Below are positions 39,024 through 48,244 of a stretch of 64,000 bases of DNA, in pieces (position 1 is the first letter of the stretch; each line of letters opens with the position of its first letter). A program made the position numbers and the translations under genes. This stretch comes from G963667145 sp963676515 [NCBI: Candidatus Cloacimonadota bacterium] (GTDB lineage: Bacteria > Cloacimonadota > Cloacimonadia > G963667145). The notes below the pieces were generated by a model that was not told the DNA's origin, did not search any database, and was given only the letters and a program-made list of their open reading frames with translations. The stretch spans positions 372,001 to 436,000 of the forward strand of contig OY781061.1 in the NCBI GenBank assembly GCA_963676515.1, read 5' to 3'.

Positions 39024-39032
39024 CCATTTTTT

Positions 39033-39067
39033 AATAAGCATCTAATTTTGAAAGTTAGGTGCTTATT
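39033..39067. terminator. Bidirectional terminator between tRNA-Asn and rlmN
   Basis: AATAAGCATCTAA pairs with TTAGGTGCTTATT (one G-T mismatch) around a 9-nt loop, with T-runs on both sides. The rlmN stop codon (39063) lies inside its right arm. Confidence 0.8.
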
Positions 39068-40100
39068 TTTTTGTCCTTTTACTCCCTGCCAGCTGTCCAC
39101 AAGCCGCTTGCACTCCCGAACCTTGGGAATTTCGCAAAGTAAAACGCAAGCTAGTACAGGCAAAATTCGCACAAAACTTGGCAATCTCTTTCTCATTGGG
39201 AGAAACGAAATCTAAACCATCCACCTTGTTGTAAGAAATAAAATTTATTTTTGCAGGAAGGTCACCCAAATAAGAGATCAGTGCTCGGGCAGAAGTTTTG
39301 TCCATATTTATATTCGGAATCAAGATGTATTCAAAAGTTATTTTGAACGGAGAATTTTTGGCAAAAGTGAACAAAGCTTTTTTCAGCTCGGGAAGAGAAT
39401 GTTTTTCTGCCATCGGCATCAGTTCTCTGCGTTGCTTTTCCACTGCGGAATGAAGCGATATTGCAAGTTTGAGATTCGGCTCATCGTTAGCCAGTTTGAG
39501 TATCCCTGCTGGCAATCCACAAGTGGAGACCACTATCCGCTTTGCTCCCAGACCAAAAAATTTCTTCGCCATACGCACACTAAACAAAGTGGCATCGTAG
39601 TTATCCAGCGGTTCGCCCATCCCCATATACACCAAATTGCTGAGCCTTTTGCCTTGCTCTTGGCAAGTTTTTGCTGCCCAAAATATCTGTGCCACAATCT
39701 CCGCTGAAGTAAGATCCCTTACGAAACCTAGCTTGCCTGTAGCACAAAATTTACAACCCATCTTGCATCCAACCTGCGTAGAGACGCACAAAGTCATCCT
39801 GTGAGCTGCTGTGATCAGCACGCTCTCGATGATACCCTTATCTGCTAACTCCAAAGCCACCTTGAGCGAACCATCGTCCGCTTTTTGCTCTGTGGAAACA
39901 GTCGGCATCTCCCAACTTAGCTCGCTTGCCAAGACCTTTTTTAAACCGTCGGGAAGGTTGCTCATCTGGCTTATATCCACGACAAACTTGTCGTAAACCC
40001 AGTCCAATATCTGGCTAGCCCTAAATTTAGGGAACCCTCTTTCTCCCAAAAAATTTGTTAATTCTTCTTGGGAAACAAAATCGAAAATATGCTTTTTAAT
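39063..40100 (-). CDS. rlmN: 23S rRNA/tRNA adenine-C2 methyltransferase, probable ATT start
   Basis: A radical-SAM enzyme methylating A2503 of 23S RNA and A37 of tRNA. The cluster motif is G-C-K-M-G-C-K-F-C; a Cys in I-V-V-S-T-C-G-L-P and the C-terminal C-G-Q-L-A-G complete the catalytic set. The first in-frame ATG/GTG/TTG (TTG 40049) would remove a conserved N-terminal stretch. Upstream in frame lies I-K-K-H-I-F-D-F-V-S-Q-E-E-L-T-N-F-L, matching the family's start. The only initiator-like site is ATT 40100 (or 40103), overlapping the rlmH stop, with GGAG 7 bp before. Length is then 345, normal for RlmN. Confidence 0.9.
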   Translation of the reverse strand: MKKHIFDFVSQEELTNFLGERGFPKFRASQILDWVYDKFVVDISQMSNLPDGLKKVLASELSWEMPTVSTEQKADDGSLKVALELADKGIIESVLITAAHRMTLCVSTQVGCKMGCKFCATGKLGFVRDLTSAEIVAQIFWAAKTCQEQGKRLSNLVYMGMGEPLDNYDATLFSVRMAKKFFGLGAKRIVVSTCGLPAGILKLANDEPNLKLAISLHSAVEKQRRELMPMAEKHSLPELKKALFTFAKNSPFKITFEYILIPNINMDKTSARALISYLGDLPAKINFISYNKVDGLDFVSPNEKEIAKFCANFACTSLRFTLRNSQGSGVQAACGQLAGSKRTKK

Positions 40101-40548
40101 AATGGTACTCCTTACCTGTTGTAATCGTGAATGCTCTGTAAATTTGCTCGCACAAGATGGCTCTAATCATATCGTGAGTGAAAGTCATGTCGGAAAAACT
40201 CAGCAAAAAATCGGCTTTCTCTTTTAGAGACGGTGCAAAACCAAAAGCACCGCCGATGAATAAGTTCAAATCTTGGTGAGATTTTTTTTGCAAAAAATCG
40301 GCAAAATCTGGCGATGTGAATTGCTTACCTGTCTCGTCTAGCAAAATGTTACAGCCAACACAAGTGAATTTCGGCAAGATTAACTCCGCCTCTAGCTTTT
40401 GAATCTGCGATCTGGAAACGCTTTTTTTTACCTTCGGCAAAGCGAAAACCTTCAGCGGTTGAAATTTAGAAATCAGCTTTAGATAATATTCTATCAAAAG
40501 GCTAATCTGTTTGTTTTTGGTCTTGCCGACCCAAAAAATTTTAATCAT
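40096..40548 (-). CDS. rlmH: 23S rRNA pseudouridine-1915 N3-methyltransferase
   Basis: A 150-residue SPOUT methyltransferase. L-F-I-G-G-A-F-G-F-A-P near 95 is the knotted SAM site, and the closing L-C-E-Q-I-Y-R-A-F-T-I-T-T-G-K-E-Y-H-Y is the family signature. The ATG directly follows the mtnP stop (TAG ATG) with no Shine-Dalgarno, so it relies on coupled translation. Its stop overlaps the proposed rlmN start. Confidence 0.95.
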   Translation of the reverse strand: MIKIFWVGKTKNKQISLLIEYYLKLISKFQPLKVFALPKVKKSVSRSQIQKLEAELILPKFTCVGCNILLDETGKQFTSPDFADFLQKKSHQDLNLFIGGAFGFAPSLKEKADFLLSFSDMTFTHDMIRAILCEQIYRAFTITTGKEYHY

Positions 40549-41319
40549 CTATAAAAAAAGAAGCGAATCCCTACAACTGCAATCTTCTTGGGTAAGCTCT
40601 CGTGCAAAAACTTTCAAGAAAGCAGAAATGAGTTTTGCCTTATTTTTGCTCATACTGGAGATTATCTCCTCATGAGATATTTCCGCCTCTACTCCGCTAC
40701 ACATATTCGTCACCACTCCCACAGCCGCATAGCACATCCCCAGCTCTTTGGCTAGGCAAACTTCTGGAACGCCCGTCATTCCTATCACATCAGCCCCCAT
40801 TTGGGTGTAAGCTCTAATTTCGCTGACGGTCTCAAATCTTGGTCCCTGCGTGCAGCCGTAAACAACGCCTTTTTCTAAGTTTAACGACTCTGAAAATCCA
40901 ATAAGTTTGCCTTGCAAATATCTGCAGTAAGGGGAGTCCATCTTCACATGAGCCACCGTGCCACTATCGTCATAATAAGAGCTAACTCTGCCATTGGTAA
41001 AATCGATAAAATCGTCCATCAGCACCAAATCACCTACGCTATAGGTTTTGTGGCAAGCACCGACAGCAGCTATGGCGTAAATATAGCGGACACCCAGCTT
41101 CTGCAAAGCTTTCATATTCGCTCTATAATTGATCTTGTGCGGTGGTGTCGAATGGTTTTTGCCGTGCCGTGTCAAAAAAGCGACCTTGACACCAGCAAAA
41201 TCACCAATCTCCACAGTTACCTGCCCATACTGCGTATCTACTAGAACGCTCCTTAAATCGTCTGCTCCCGCATCATAAACGCCTGTGCCTCCGATTATCG
41301 CTCTGGTTACTTGCTCCAT
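40549..41319 (-). CDS. mtnP: 5'-methylthioadenosine phosphorylase family protein
   Basis: A 256-residue purine nucleoside phosphorylase-type enzyme. I-I-G-G-T-G-V-Y-D near 8 is the phosphate loop; T-R-H-G-K-N-H-S-T-P-P-H-K-I-N-Y near 50 is the family motif; C-T-Q-G-P-R-F-E-T near 155 and V-T-N-M-C-S-G near 204 bind the base. The C-terminal C-S-C pair is common in thermostable MTAPs. It would recycle methylthioadenosine or methylthioinosine. It starts 1 bp after the stop of the upstream gene. Confidence 0.88.
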   Translation of the reverse strand: MEQVTRAIIGGTGVYDAGADDLRSVLVDTQYGQVTVEIGDFAGVKVAFLTRHGKNHSTPPHKINYRANMKALQKLGVRYIYAIAAVGACHKTYSVGDLVLMDDFIDFTNGRVSSYYDDSGTVAHVKMDSPYCRYLQGKLIGFSESLNLEKGVVYGCTQGPRFETVSEIRAYTQMGADVIGMTGVPEVCLAKELGMCYAAVGVVTNMCSGVEAEISHEEIISSMSKNKAKLISAFLKVFARELTQEDCSCRDSLLFL

Positions 41320-41320
41320 A

Positions 41321-41773
41321 TCAAATCTGCTTCCCCAAATCTCCCTCGAACTCGATCTGAGGATTGATTTTCTTTATCTCGCTCAGAGCGTCTAGCACAG
41401 CGGGAAAGCCGAGATTGAAAGTGTAATTTTGCAACACATCTTCTTTATAATAAGAAACCTTCAGTAAGCTCATCCTTTTACCTACAAAGCTCATCTTGGC
41501 TATCTTTTGCAAAGGAATCTGGAAACTAGGCAAAGCCAACTTCTTAAAAATAACCTTCTCGCTGGTAAGTGTGATAGAGTTCAAGGTAAAAAGGTTGCGA
41601 AACACCGAGTTAGCAGCCAGCAACACTACCACATAGGGCAAGATGGTTTTGAATCTCCCCACAGGCTCAAAAACCAAAATAGCGTAAACACCATAACTAA
41701 TCGCCAAAGTTCCCACAAAAAGAGTGAAAAATCTTAGAAACGGATTAAACCTAAACTTCTCTTTGGACATCAT
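41321..41773 (-). CDS. Uncharacterised membrane protein with PH-like domain
   Basis: A 150-residue protein with two membrane helices (L-R-F-F-T-L-F-V-G-T-L-A-I near 15 and I-L-P-Y-V-V-V-L-L-A-A near 43) followed by a beta-rich domain (I-T-L-T-S-E-K-V-I-F-K-K) that resembles bacterial PH domains. GGAGG lies 5-6 bp before ATG 41773. It is downstream of three tRNAs and a terminator, and upstream of mtnP. Confidence 0.65.
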   Translation of the reverse strand: MMSKEKFRFNPFLRFFTLFVGTLAISYGVYAILVFEPVGRFKTILPYVVVLLAANSVFRNLFTLNSITLTSEKVIFKKLALPSFQIPLQKIAKMSFVGKRMSLLKVSYYKEDVLQNYTFNLGFPAVLDALSEIKKINPQIEFEGDLGKQI

Positions 41774-41791
41774 AATTTCCTCCAATAAAAA

Positions 41792-41827
41792 AAGCACCTA
41801 TTTTAACCTCTTGGTAAATAGATGCTT
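41792..41827 (-). terminator. Terminator after the tRNA cluster
   Basis: AAGCACCTATTT pairs with AAATAGATGCTT (one mismatch); on the minus strand a T-run follows. It ends the tRNA-Pro-Val-Asp unit 9 bp before the Shine-Dalgarno of the PH-like gene. Confidence 0.7.
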
Positions 41828-41834
41828 GAAAATG

Positions 41835-41909
41835 GCGGGAGTGACGGGACTCGAACTCGCGACCTTCTGCGTGACAGGCAGACGTTCTAACCAACTGAAC
41901 TACACCCCC
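41835..41909 (-). tRNA. tRNA-Asp (GUC)
   Basis: The minus strand starts GGGGGTGTAGTTCAGTTGG; anticodon GTC in CTGTCACG; T-loop GTTCGAGTCC; CCA encoded at 41832-41834. Confidence 0.96.
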
Positions 41910-41945
41910 AAAACTGAGTGACCGATAGTTTTCAAAAGAAAATGG

Positions 41946-42018
41946 TGGGTGTTGAGGGACTTGAACCCCCGACCATCTGCTTGTAAGGCAGATGCTCTCC
42001 CAACTGAGCTAAACACCC
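41946..42018 (-). tRNA. tRNA-Val (UAC)
   Basis: The minus strand starts GGGTGTTTAGCTCAGTTGG; anticodon TAC in CTTACAAG; T-loop GTTCAAGTCC; CCA encoded at 41943-41945. Confidence 0.96.
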
Positions 42019-42033
42019 AATTTCTTTAAATGG

Positions 42034-42108
42034 TCGGGGTAGAAGGATTCGAACCTTCGACCCCTGGTTCCCAAAACCAGTGCGCTAACCGGACTGCGCT
42101 ACACCCCG
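42034..42108 (-). tRNA. tRNA-Pro (UGG)
   Basis: The minus strand starts CGGGGTGTAGCGCAGTCCGG; anticodon TGG in TTTTGGGAA; T-loop GTTCGAATCC; CCA encoded at 42031-42033. Confidence 0.96.
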
Positions 42109-42194
42109 AACTGTGAACCATCAATCTTGTTTCCCTACTGAAAATTTGGGGTGTTTATGGTCAAGCACTTTTTCCTATTTTAAAAAACTTTTTT

Positions 42195-43307
42195 TTAGAT
42201 CCCTGCGTAACTGACTCCATTACCACGATATCGAGCATAGATAGCCATCAGCAACAAGCTAAAGTTTAAATTGCTAAACTTCACTACGGAGTCCAGATAG
42301 TCGACTAAGTCGGGAAGAGAATGATTAAGATTAACATTTTTGTCGGCTATCTCTTGCAGAGATTCTTGGTAATCAAAGTTGGTGATCTTTTCCACTCCAA
42401 TAGACAGCTTATAAATATCTAATAAGAAAGAGCTTAGATACCTAAGGACCACCAGCATCTCATTCTTGGAAGACGGCTTGCCCAGATCTATCGACATCTG
42501 ACTCAAGCTAAGGTCATCACCCTGAGCCATTGCCTGAAGCAACTTTTTCGTCAAATCTCTAAGCTCCAAACCGTAGCCTTTGGTCAGCCTGATAGCTCGA
42601 GACATATCTCCATCTGCTATCTTAGCATAAAGCTCCGCTTTTGGCGTTTCCACTGCGTAGTTTTTGTGCAAAGCTTGAGCGATGACTTTCCAAGACAGCT
42701 TGACAAAAGGCACGCCTCTACACCGCGAAATAACAGTCGGGAGCAAACTCTCTCTTTGCTCGGTAATCAAGATGATGACACAATCTTTAGGAGGCTCTTC
42801 CAATATTTTCAAGAAAGCGTTGGCAGCGTTTTGGTTCATCAGATGGACATCTTCAATCACACAAATTTTGTAGCGACCCTCACTGACACTCATATTCAAT
42901 CGATGGAAAAGCATATGCACGGTGTCTATCCTGATAAGTGTGCCTGCAGAGAAAAAGAATCTTTTGTAAGGTGAATCTATTTTGTTTTGCAAATAATTTT
43001 TGTACTCTTTGAGATATTTGCTTTCGTTTATCGAGCCATCGGGTTGGAACTTGAGGTTAGGAGTGGGAAAAATATAAGTAAAATCCGGATGAGACAATGC
43101 TAAAAATTTTTTACAAGAGTTACATTTGCGACAAGGCTTTTTCCCCTCTGAAGTGCAATTGAGGGTCATCGCAAATTCCAGTGCTTTGCTAAATTTGCCC
43201 ACTCCGCTAGGACCATAAAACAAGAAACTGCCTGTCTCCCTGCCAGAGCTAATGGCATTGTTTAGCAGCAAGTTAGCTCTAGTTTGTCCCTCTATTTTAC
43301 TCAGCAT
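42195..43307 (-). CDS. holB: DNA polymerase III delta-prime subunit
   Basis: A 370-residue clamp-loader ATPase-fold protein. Walker A is G-P-S-G-V-G-K near 33, the zinc module is C-T-S-E-G-K-K-P-C-R-K-C-N-S-C near 50-64, and L-E-E-P-P-K-D near 170 is the delta-prime signature (S-R-C near 196). The ATG overlaps the end of gmhA by 11 bp. Followed by the tRNA cluster. Confidence 0.9.
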   Translation of the reverse strand: MLSKIEGQTRANLLLNNAISSGRETGSFLFYGPSGVGKFSKALEFAMTLNCTSEGKKPCRKCNSCKKFLALSHPDFTYIFPTPNLKFQPDGSINESKYLKEYKNYLQNKIDSPYKRFFFSAGTLIRIDTVHMLFHRLNMSVSEGRYKICVIEDVHLMNQNAANAFLKILEEPPKDCVIILITEQRESLLPTVISRCRGVPFVKLSWKVIAQALHKNYAVETPKAELYAKIADGDMSRAIRLTKGYGLELRDLTKKLLQAMAQGDDLSLSQMSIDLGKPSSKNEMLVVLRYLSSFLLDIYKLSIGVEKITNFDYQESLQEIADKNVNLNHSLPDLVDYLDSVVKFSNLNFSLLLMAIYARYRGNGVSYAGI

Positions 43308-43881
43308 AATTTTGCGGATATAAGATTCGCTCCACCTCTTGGATAATGATGTGCAAAATGACCATATGCACCTCTTGCACCCTATCGGAAGTAGTAGCTG
43401 GAATCAGAAAATGCTCGTGGCATTCTTTCAAGAGCTTTCCACCATCTTTACCCAAAAACCCTACGCAGAACATTCCTCTTTTTTTGGCTTCTTGGACAGC
43501 CGCCAAGACATTGGCAGAGTTGCCACTGGTGGAAATAGCGATCAGTAAATCACCTTTTTGTCCATAAGCTGCCACGCCTCGCGAAAAAACCTGCTCAAAA
43601 CCGTAGTCGTTACCGACACAAGTAAGAAAAGAAGGATCGCTGAGAGCTATGGCTGGCAATGCTGGACGGTCTTTGCAAAATCTACCCGTAAACTCCTCGG
43701 CAAAGTGCATCGCATCACACATACTCCCACCGTTTCCACAAGAGATAGCTTTGCCCCCAGATTGTAAAACTTTAGCCAGTTTTTCAGCTATAGATTTAGT
43801 TTTTGCCAAGTTTTTTTCGTCTTCTATAAAATCTTGCAAATAACGCAAGCTGTCTTGATACGATTTCAATATATTTTTCAT
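43297..43881 (-). CDS. gmhA: Phosphoheptose isomerase
   Basis: A 194-residue SIS-domain protein that converts sedoheptulose-7-phosphate to heptose-7-phosphate for LPS core. G-N-G-G-S-M-C-D-A-M-H-F-A-E-E-F-T-G-R near 50-68 includes the catalytic Glu and matches GmhA closely; S-T-S-G-N-S near 117 is the sugar-phosphate loop; V-Q-E-V-H-M near 174 gives the catalytic His. The related DiaA is less likely because the active-site residues are intact. It lies 9 bp after the barrel protein gene and overlaps holB. Confidence 0.9.
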   Translation of the reverse strand: MKNILKSYQDSLRYLQDFIEDEKNLAKTKSIAEKLAKVLQSGGKAISCGNGGSMCDAMHFAEEFTGRFCKDRPALPAIALSDPSFLTCVGNDYGFEQVFSRGVAAYGQKGDLLIAISTSGNSANVLAAVQEAKKRGMFCVGFLGKDGGKLLKECHEHFLIPATTSDRVQEVHMVILHIIIQEVERILYPQNYAE

Positions 43882-43890
43882 AATTGCCTT

Positions 43891-45093
43891 CTAAAATTTA
43901 ATTTTGAAAAGGTCTGCCTCTATACCGTAACCTTTGGCGGAAGATAAAAATCCATCAAAAAAGAAAAAAGCTATATTAGACTCAAAATAGCTGAAAACCA
44001 ACCCCGCTTTTAGCTTGTAGAACATCTTATTGTCCTGACCGCTACCCACTATCACCTGCATCGGGCAGTGCAGATTGGGCATATAGTTAAAGCCCGCAGA
44101 GTAGCCATCGTCTAGGGCGTATTCGCAATCTTTAATCTTAACCATATAGCTGAAATCTTTGGTCAGATAGCGTTCCAATCCAAAAACCACAGTCGGGTCT
44201 AAAAATACCGTGTGATTATAAAGTGCTTCCTCAAGAATCTCTTGCTCATCGAAATCGACACTTCCGGGCAAATCTATCTCTATTTCTATTTTTTCTTTTT
44301 TTACTTTATTATAACTCATAGAACCCATCAAATCGTCTACTGACAAATATATCCAACCATCGGGAATCTCCATCTTGACACCAACCCCCATCCCTAATCC
44401 AAATCCAGAAAAGAATTCGTCATCGTCGGATTTGTATTTGGTGAAAGATATATCGGCACTAGAGTCGGTGATGTCGAAATTGTCTGTTTCAACTTTAGCA
44501 TAATATATAGGGGAGTAAACATTTACGCTAAAACCTGGACAAAAAGTAAAGTTGAGAAAATCAAAATCGAGGAAATTATCGATATAGATGGGTTGCTTCT
44601 TGGAGTAAACAAAACTGCTTTTCATAAAAACAAGAGCTTCCGAACCGTCGGCTGGATTCATATCTTTTAACCCCATCATCGCTGTGCTGTCCATGTTGCC
44701 TTCAAAAATAAAGCTCAAGAAATTGGAGCTCAAATTGACTAAATTACCATAAGCCACGAATTTAGAACTGAAATTCCAGTTCCAACTTCCGAAATCCAAA
44801 GCTGTTAAGTTGTTGTGAGTTTTAAAATTAAAGTCGTTTTCAGTCAAAAAATCCCGATCTCCGTCTGTAAGGGTATAATCTGTTTGGCAGATATTTAGCA
44901 TTTTTTCAAAACCGCTATAATTAAAAGCGTCGTTGGATACTCCTATCTGGAAATCACTCCCGGGCAATCTTATTTGCGAATACTCTCTAGAGGAGTACGA
45001 TGCTTGATTTTCTGGGAAAAATAGAAGAGTAGCAAAACCGCTAGTGAAGACGAATAAAAAAAACAGAAAGAAAAAAAACTTTTCCAATTTCAC
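43891..45093 (-). CDS. Outer-membrane protein, paralogue of 48241-49827
   Basis: A 400-residue protein with a hydrophobic signal (F-F-F-F-L-F-F-L-F-V-F near 6) and many amphipathic strands. It ends G-I-E-A-D-L-F-K-I-K-F. The segment I-Y-L-S-V-D-D-L-M-G-S-M near 250 and the ending match the protein encoded at 48241-49827 (A-Y-L-S-V-D-D-L-F-A-K-L and D-F-L-R-I-K-F). Barrel fold and outer-membrane location are inferred. It follows the 732-residue lipoprotein gene by 2 bp. Confidence 0.65.
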   Translation of the reverse strand: MKLEKFFFFLFFLFVFTSGFATLLFFPENQASYSSREYSQIRLPGSDFQIGVSNDAFNYSGFEKMLNICQTDYTLTDGDRDFLTENDFNFKTHNNLTALDFGSWNWNFSSKFVAYGNLVNLSSNFLSFIFEGNMDSTAMMGLKDMNPADGSEALVFMKSSFVYSKKQPIYIDNFLDFDFLNFTFCPGFSVNVYSPIYYAKVETDNFDITDSSADISFTKYKSDDDEFFSGFGLGMGVGVKMEIPDGWIYLSVDDLMGSMSYNKVKKEKIEIEIDLPGSVDFDEQEILEEALYNHTVFLDPTVVFGLERYLTKDFSYMVKIKDCEYALDDGYSAGFNYMPNLHCPMQVIVGSGQDNKMFYKLKAGLVFSYFESNIAFFFFDGFLSSAKGYGIEADLFKIKF

Positions 45094-45095
45094 TA

Positions 45096-47294
45096 CTAAA
45101 TATCTCCAAAATTGTTGTACTTAAACTCTACTTTGCCCTCAAGATCCAAATCTCCAGCGAAAGATGCTGCAGATCCACAAATAGATATCTTGACGCCCAC
45201 AAAACAACTGTCGTATAAAAATGGCTCTAAATCGCTCTGCAACAACTTAGCAGACGCCTGTCCATCAGTGGTATTCGCCGTAATGTTGTCCAGTTTGATA
45301 CTCCTAGCCACATAAGCGGGAAATCCCTCTTTGCCAGCCGTTCCCACAGTGGCGTTCGTCTGGAGGCTGTCATCGTAAAGCACACTTTTGTCGGTACAGA
45401 TTATTACCTCTGCTCCCAAGAGCATATCCGAAGAGTTGGTGTACGCCAAAATAAACTCACCATCTATATAATTATTATAAATTTCTTGGTCTATCTTCGC
45501 CGACCTAAACTCTTTCCTCATTCCCTCAAATCCGTCGCCATAATCTTCCCTGAGCTCAAAGATAAGGCTATCACCCTGAGTATCGAAAGATATTGGGCTT
45601 TTAATTTGCACCTGCACATCCATATCTTCTGCTGCCTCTATCACCACCACACTGTCCGAAGCTTTGATAGTTGGGAATATGTGGTACTCTATTGCTTCTG
45701 GCAATATTGAAAGCAAGTCTAAAATTTTTTCTTCGTTACTCAAATTTCCAAAATAGTTTATCAATAAAGAAGGAGAAACATCTAAAAACAAACTATCACT
45801 ATAATAAGAGACCAAATCACCGCGAGAACTTTTCATTTGAGTTTCAAAAACAATCATATCTTCTACTGCAAATTTTTTTGATTTGATAATCGGCTTCATC
45901 TCAAAGTAAATGCTCGGCTCTCCCAACATTTTCAACTTATTTACTTCGTTACCTTCCATATCTGTGACTTTCAAGCGATTAAGCTCTACAGGTATAGATC
46001 CACTATTCTCTCCGAACACAACATCTTCTTTGACCTTGCACTCCATTTCTTCTATTTCCAAGGGAGCAAGACTCATCCCTACTACCATCTTTTCCTGAGT
46101 AACGCTCGCAAATCCGTTAGAAGCAGGAAAAGATAATTTAACCACAACACTTAGTGTGTCTACCAATTCTGCACCGACTTCATAAGTTTGACCCAAATAT
46201 TTATTAGAAAAAAGGATATATTTTTCCGTGGTGCGACTGCTATCTCCCGAGCTCCTACCCAAGATTGTAAAAGTCCTTTTTAAAGTGTCTTGCACATATT
46301 TACTACTCTGCACCTCAGGAAAAGAAAAAGTAGCCAATATCGCAGATTTAGAAAAATTCTCTAAATTTATCGTCAACTTATTGCTTGTATTGTATGTGGT
46401 TTGAGCTTTGTATATGTCAAAATCAGAAAACCCATCAGCGTTGCGATCTATCTTTATCTCCTCACTCCAAGTAAACTCCATCGTATCTGCCATCATCACT
46501 CCGATGTAATCACTAGTTTCTATTTGATGTCCTCCGAGCAATTTCTCAAAGCTAACTGTTACCGAGAGATTGTTTTCTTTTTGCAAAGGCAAATTGACAT
46601 CTCCTTGCACATAGCCGTCCACCTTTACTATAATATATTGGGTAAAAGTTATCTGGTCATAAGAGATAATCGCATTACTCTCAAATTCATTGTCACCATT
46701 TGCAATTGAGCCGATATCAAACTCCATCAGCTCCTTGCCCTCAGAATCATAAACTCTAACAACCACAGAATCTACAGCAAATCCCATATTGTTTCTAACG
46801 GTTACTTTTAACTTAGCTTCATCTATATCCACGCTCTCAAACACCAAATATGGGTCACCGAGACTCAAAGATGTTTTCGTAACATTTTTAAACCAAAAAG
46901 GATCGACATCTACAGAAGCATCACCCAAATCTAAACTGCTAAACAAATCGTTGATCTCTTTCAAAACAAACTCAAAATTTTTGTCGGCAATGTCAGAAAG
47001 GTAAAAAGGAGGTTTTCTGGTCAAGCTCCTAGCGGCGTAATCTATAGAATCAAATTTTATATTACTGCCCTCGTTGTAAACAATCGTGGTGTCTATGCAA
47101 AGCTCTCCTGTAACATCGCTTACCTTTACTCCCTGTGTGTATTTGCTCATCTCTTGGGCAATATCGTACTCTTCATCCAAAATTTTGATGCGATAAGATG
47201 CCTCATTGTCTGGTATTCCCAAATTTTCAAAATTAACATCACAACCCAAAAGTGAACCCACGATCAACAAAAAGCAAACTTGGTAAAATCTCAT
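45096..47294 (-). CDS. Large uncharacterised lipoprotein
   Basis: A 732-residue protein with signal and lipobox (V-G-S-L-L-G-C, Cys18) followed by a mature part made almost wholly of beta-strand-like sequence, with repeated acidic/serine loops and no catalytic motif I can name. D-F-D-I-Y-K-A-Q-T-T-Y and several V-x-V-x-I strands suggest stacked beta-sandwich domains. The ATG overlaps the kdsD stop (ATGA). It lies between kdsD and the smaller barrel protein, so it may be a surface or periplasmic partner of the two barrels. Confidence 0.6.
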   Translation of the reverse strand: MRFYQVCFLLIVGSLLGCDVNFENLGIPDNEASYRIKILDEEYDIAQEMSKYTQGVKVSDVTGELCIDTTIVYNEGSNIKFDSIDYAARSLTRKPPFYLSDIADKNFEFVLKEINDLFSSLDLGDASVDVDPFWFKNVTKTSLSLGDPYLVFESVDIDEAKLKVTVRNNMGFAVDSVVVRVYDSEGKELMEFDIGSIANGDNEFESNAIISYDQITFTQYIIVKVDGYVQGDVNLPLQKENNLSVTVSFEKLLGGHQIETSDYIGVMMADTMEFTWSEEIKIDRNADGFSDFDIYKAQTTYNTSNKLTINLENFSKSAILATFSFPEVQSSKYVQDTLKRTFTILGRSSGDSSRTTEKYILFSNKYLGQTYEVGAELVDTLSVVVKLSFPASNGFASVTQEKMVVGMSLAPLEIEEMECKVKEDVVFGENSGSIPVELNRLKVTDMEGNEVNKLKMLGEPSIYFEMKPIIKSKKFAVEDMIVFETQMKSSRGDLVSYYSDSLFLDVSPSLLINYFGNLSNEEKILDLLSILPEAIEYHIFPTIKASDSVVVIEAAEDMDVQVQIKSPISFDTQGDSLIFELREDYGDGFEGMRKEFRSAKIDQEIYNNYIDGEFILAYTNSSDMLLGAEVIICTDKSVLYDDSLQTNATVGTAGKEGFPAYVARSIKLDNITANTTDGQASAKLLQSDLEPFLYDSCFVGVKISICGSAASFAGDLDLEGKVEFKYNNFGDI

Positions 47295-48244
47295 ACTACA
47301 CCCGCCTCCAAAAGGGCGTGCATATGCAGTATCCCTTTCAGTTTATTATTTTCTACCACAGGCAACATCATTATCTTATTCTCTTCCATAAACTTCAGAG
47401 CTTCTACAGCTAACCAACTTCCCTCGCACCTCTTGAAATCGGCTGTCATCAGGCAACCGACACTCTGACCAATGCAAGCTAGCAAGTCACCAGTCTGCAG
47501 ATGTCGCCGCAAGTCACCATCGGTGAAGACACCCACTAAATGCTCGTCACTGTCTAATACAGCCACACACCCTAACTTGCCCGAGGTCATCGCCAAGATG
47601 GTCTCCTGCAAGTCAGTTTCAGCGGTCACAGTTGGTGGATTTTTACACATCACATCTTCCACTTTCAGGAAAATTCTTCTGCCAATAGTGCCACCAGGAT
47701 GAAATTTAGCAAAATCTTCCACCGAAAAATCTCTTCGCTTGAGTAATGCCACAGCAATAGCATCGCCCAAAGCCAGTATCACTGTAGTGCTAGCGGTCGG
47801 TACAAGTCCAAACTGCTCTGTATCTACATCCACCCTGCAGTCTAGCACGAAATCAGCCGCTTTCGCCAAAGGTGAGTCCAGCTTACCCGTAAGAGCTATG
47901 ATGGGCACACCGATAAATTTGAAATAGGGCAACACCGAAAGGAGCTCTTGACTGCCTCCGCTGTAAGAAATAGCTATCACGACATCTTTTTTGCCTACTA
48001 TCCCTAAGTCTCCGTGCAACCCTTCGGCAGCGTGCAAAAAAACGGAAGAAGTGCCCGTAGAAGCAAAAGTTGCCGAAATTTTTCGCCCAATGTGTCCTGT
48101 CTTCCCTATTCCCACAACCACTACTTTCCCTTGACATTCGAAAAGGAGATCTATCACTTTTTCGATAGAGTCGTCGATCCTCGCTGCGACCTGAGTGATA
48201 GAGGCAGCTTCTATCTCTAGCTCTCTTTTGATGAAATCTTTCAA
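47291..48244 (-). CDS. kdsD: Arabinose-5-phosphate isomerase
   Basis: A 317-residue enzyme making arabinose-5-phosphate for KDO synthesis (KdsD/KpsF). The SIS domain shows V-V-V-G-I-G-K-T-G-H-I-G-R-K near 42-56 and T-A-S-T-T-V near 150; two CBS domains follow (A-M-T-S-G-K-L-G-C-V-A-V near 225, V-E-A-L-K-F-M-E near 279). It starts at TTG 48244, overlapping the stop of the barrel gene (TTGA), and its own stop overlaps the lipoprotein start. Together with gmhA it shows LPS-like core biosynthesis. Confidence 0.93.
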   Translation of the reverse strand: MKDFIKRELEIEAASITQVAARIDDSIEKVIDLLFECQGKVVVVGIGKTGHIGRKISATFASTGTSSVFLHAAEGLHGDLGIVGKKDVVIAISYSGGSQELLSVLPYFKFIGVPIIALTGKLDSPLAKAADFVLDCRVDVDTEQFGLVPTASTTVILALGDAIAVALLKRRDFSVEDFAKFHPGGTIGRRIFLKVEDVMCKNPPTVTAETDLQETILAMTSGKLGCVAVLDSDEHLVGVFTDGDLRRHLQTGDLLACIGQSVGCLMTADFKRCEGSWLAVEALKFMEENKIMMLPVVENNKLKGILHMHALLEAGVV

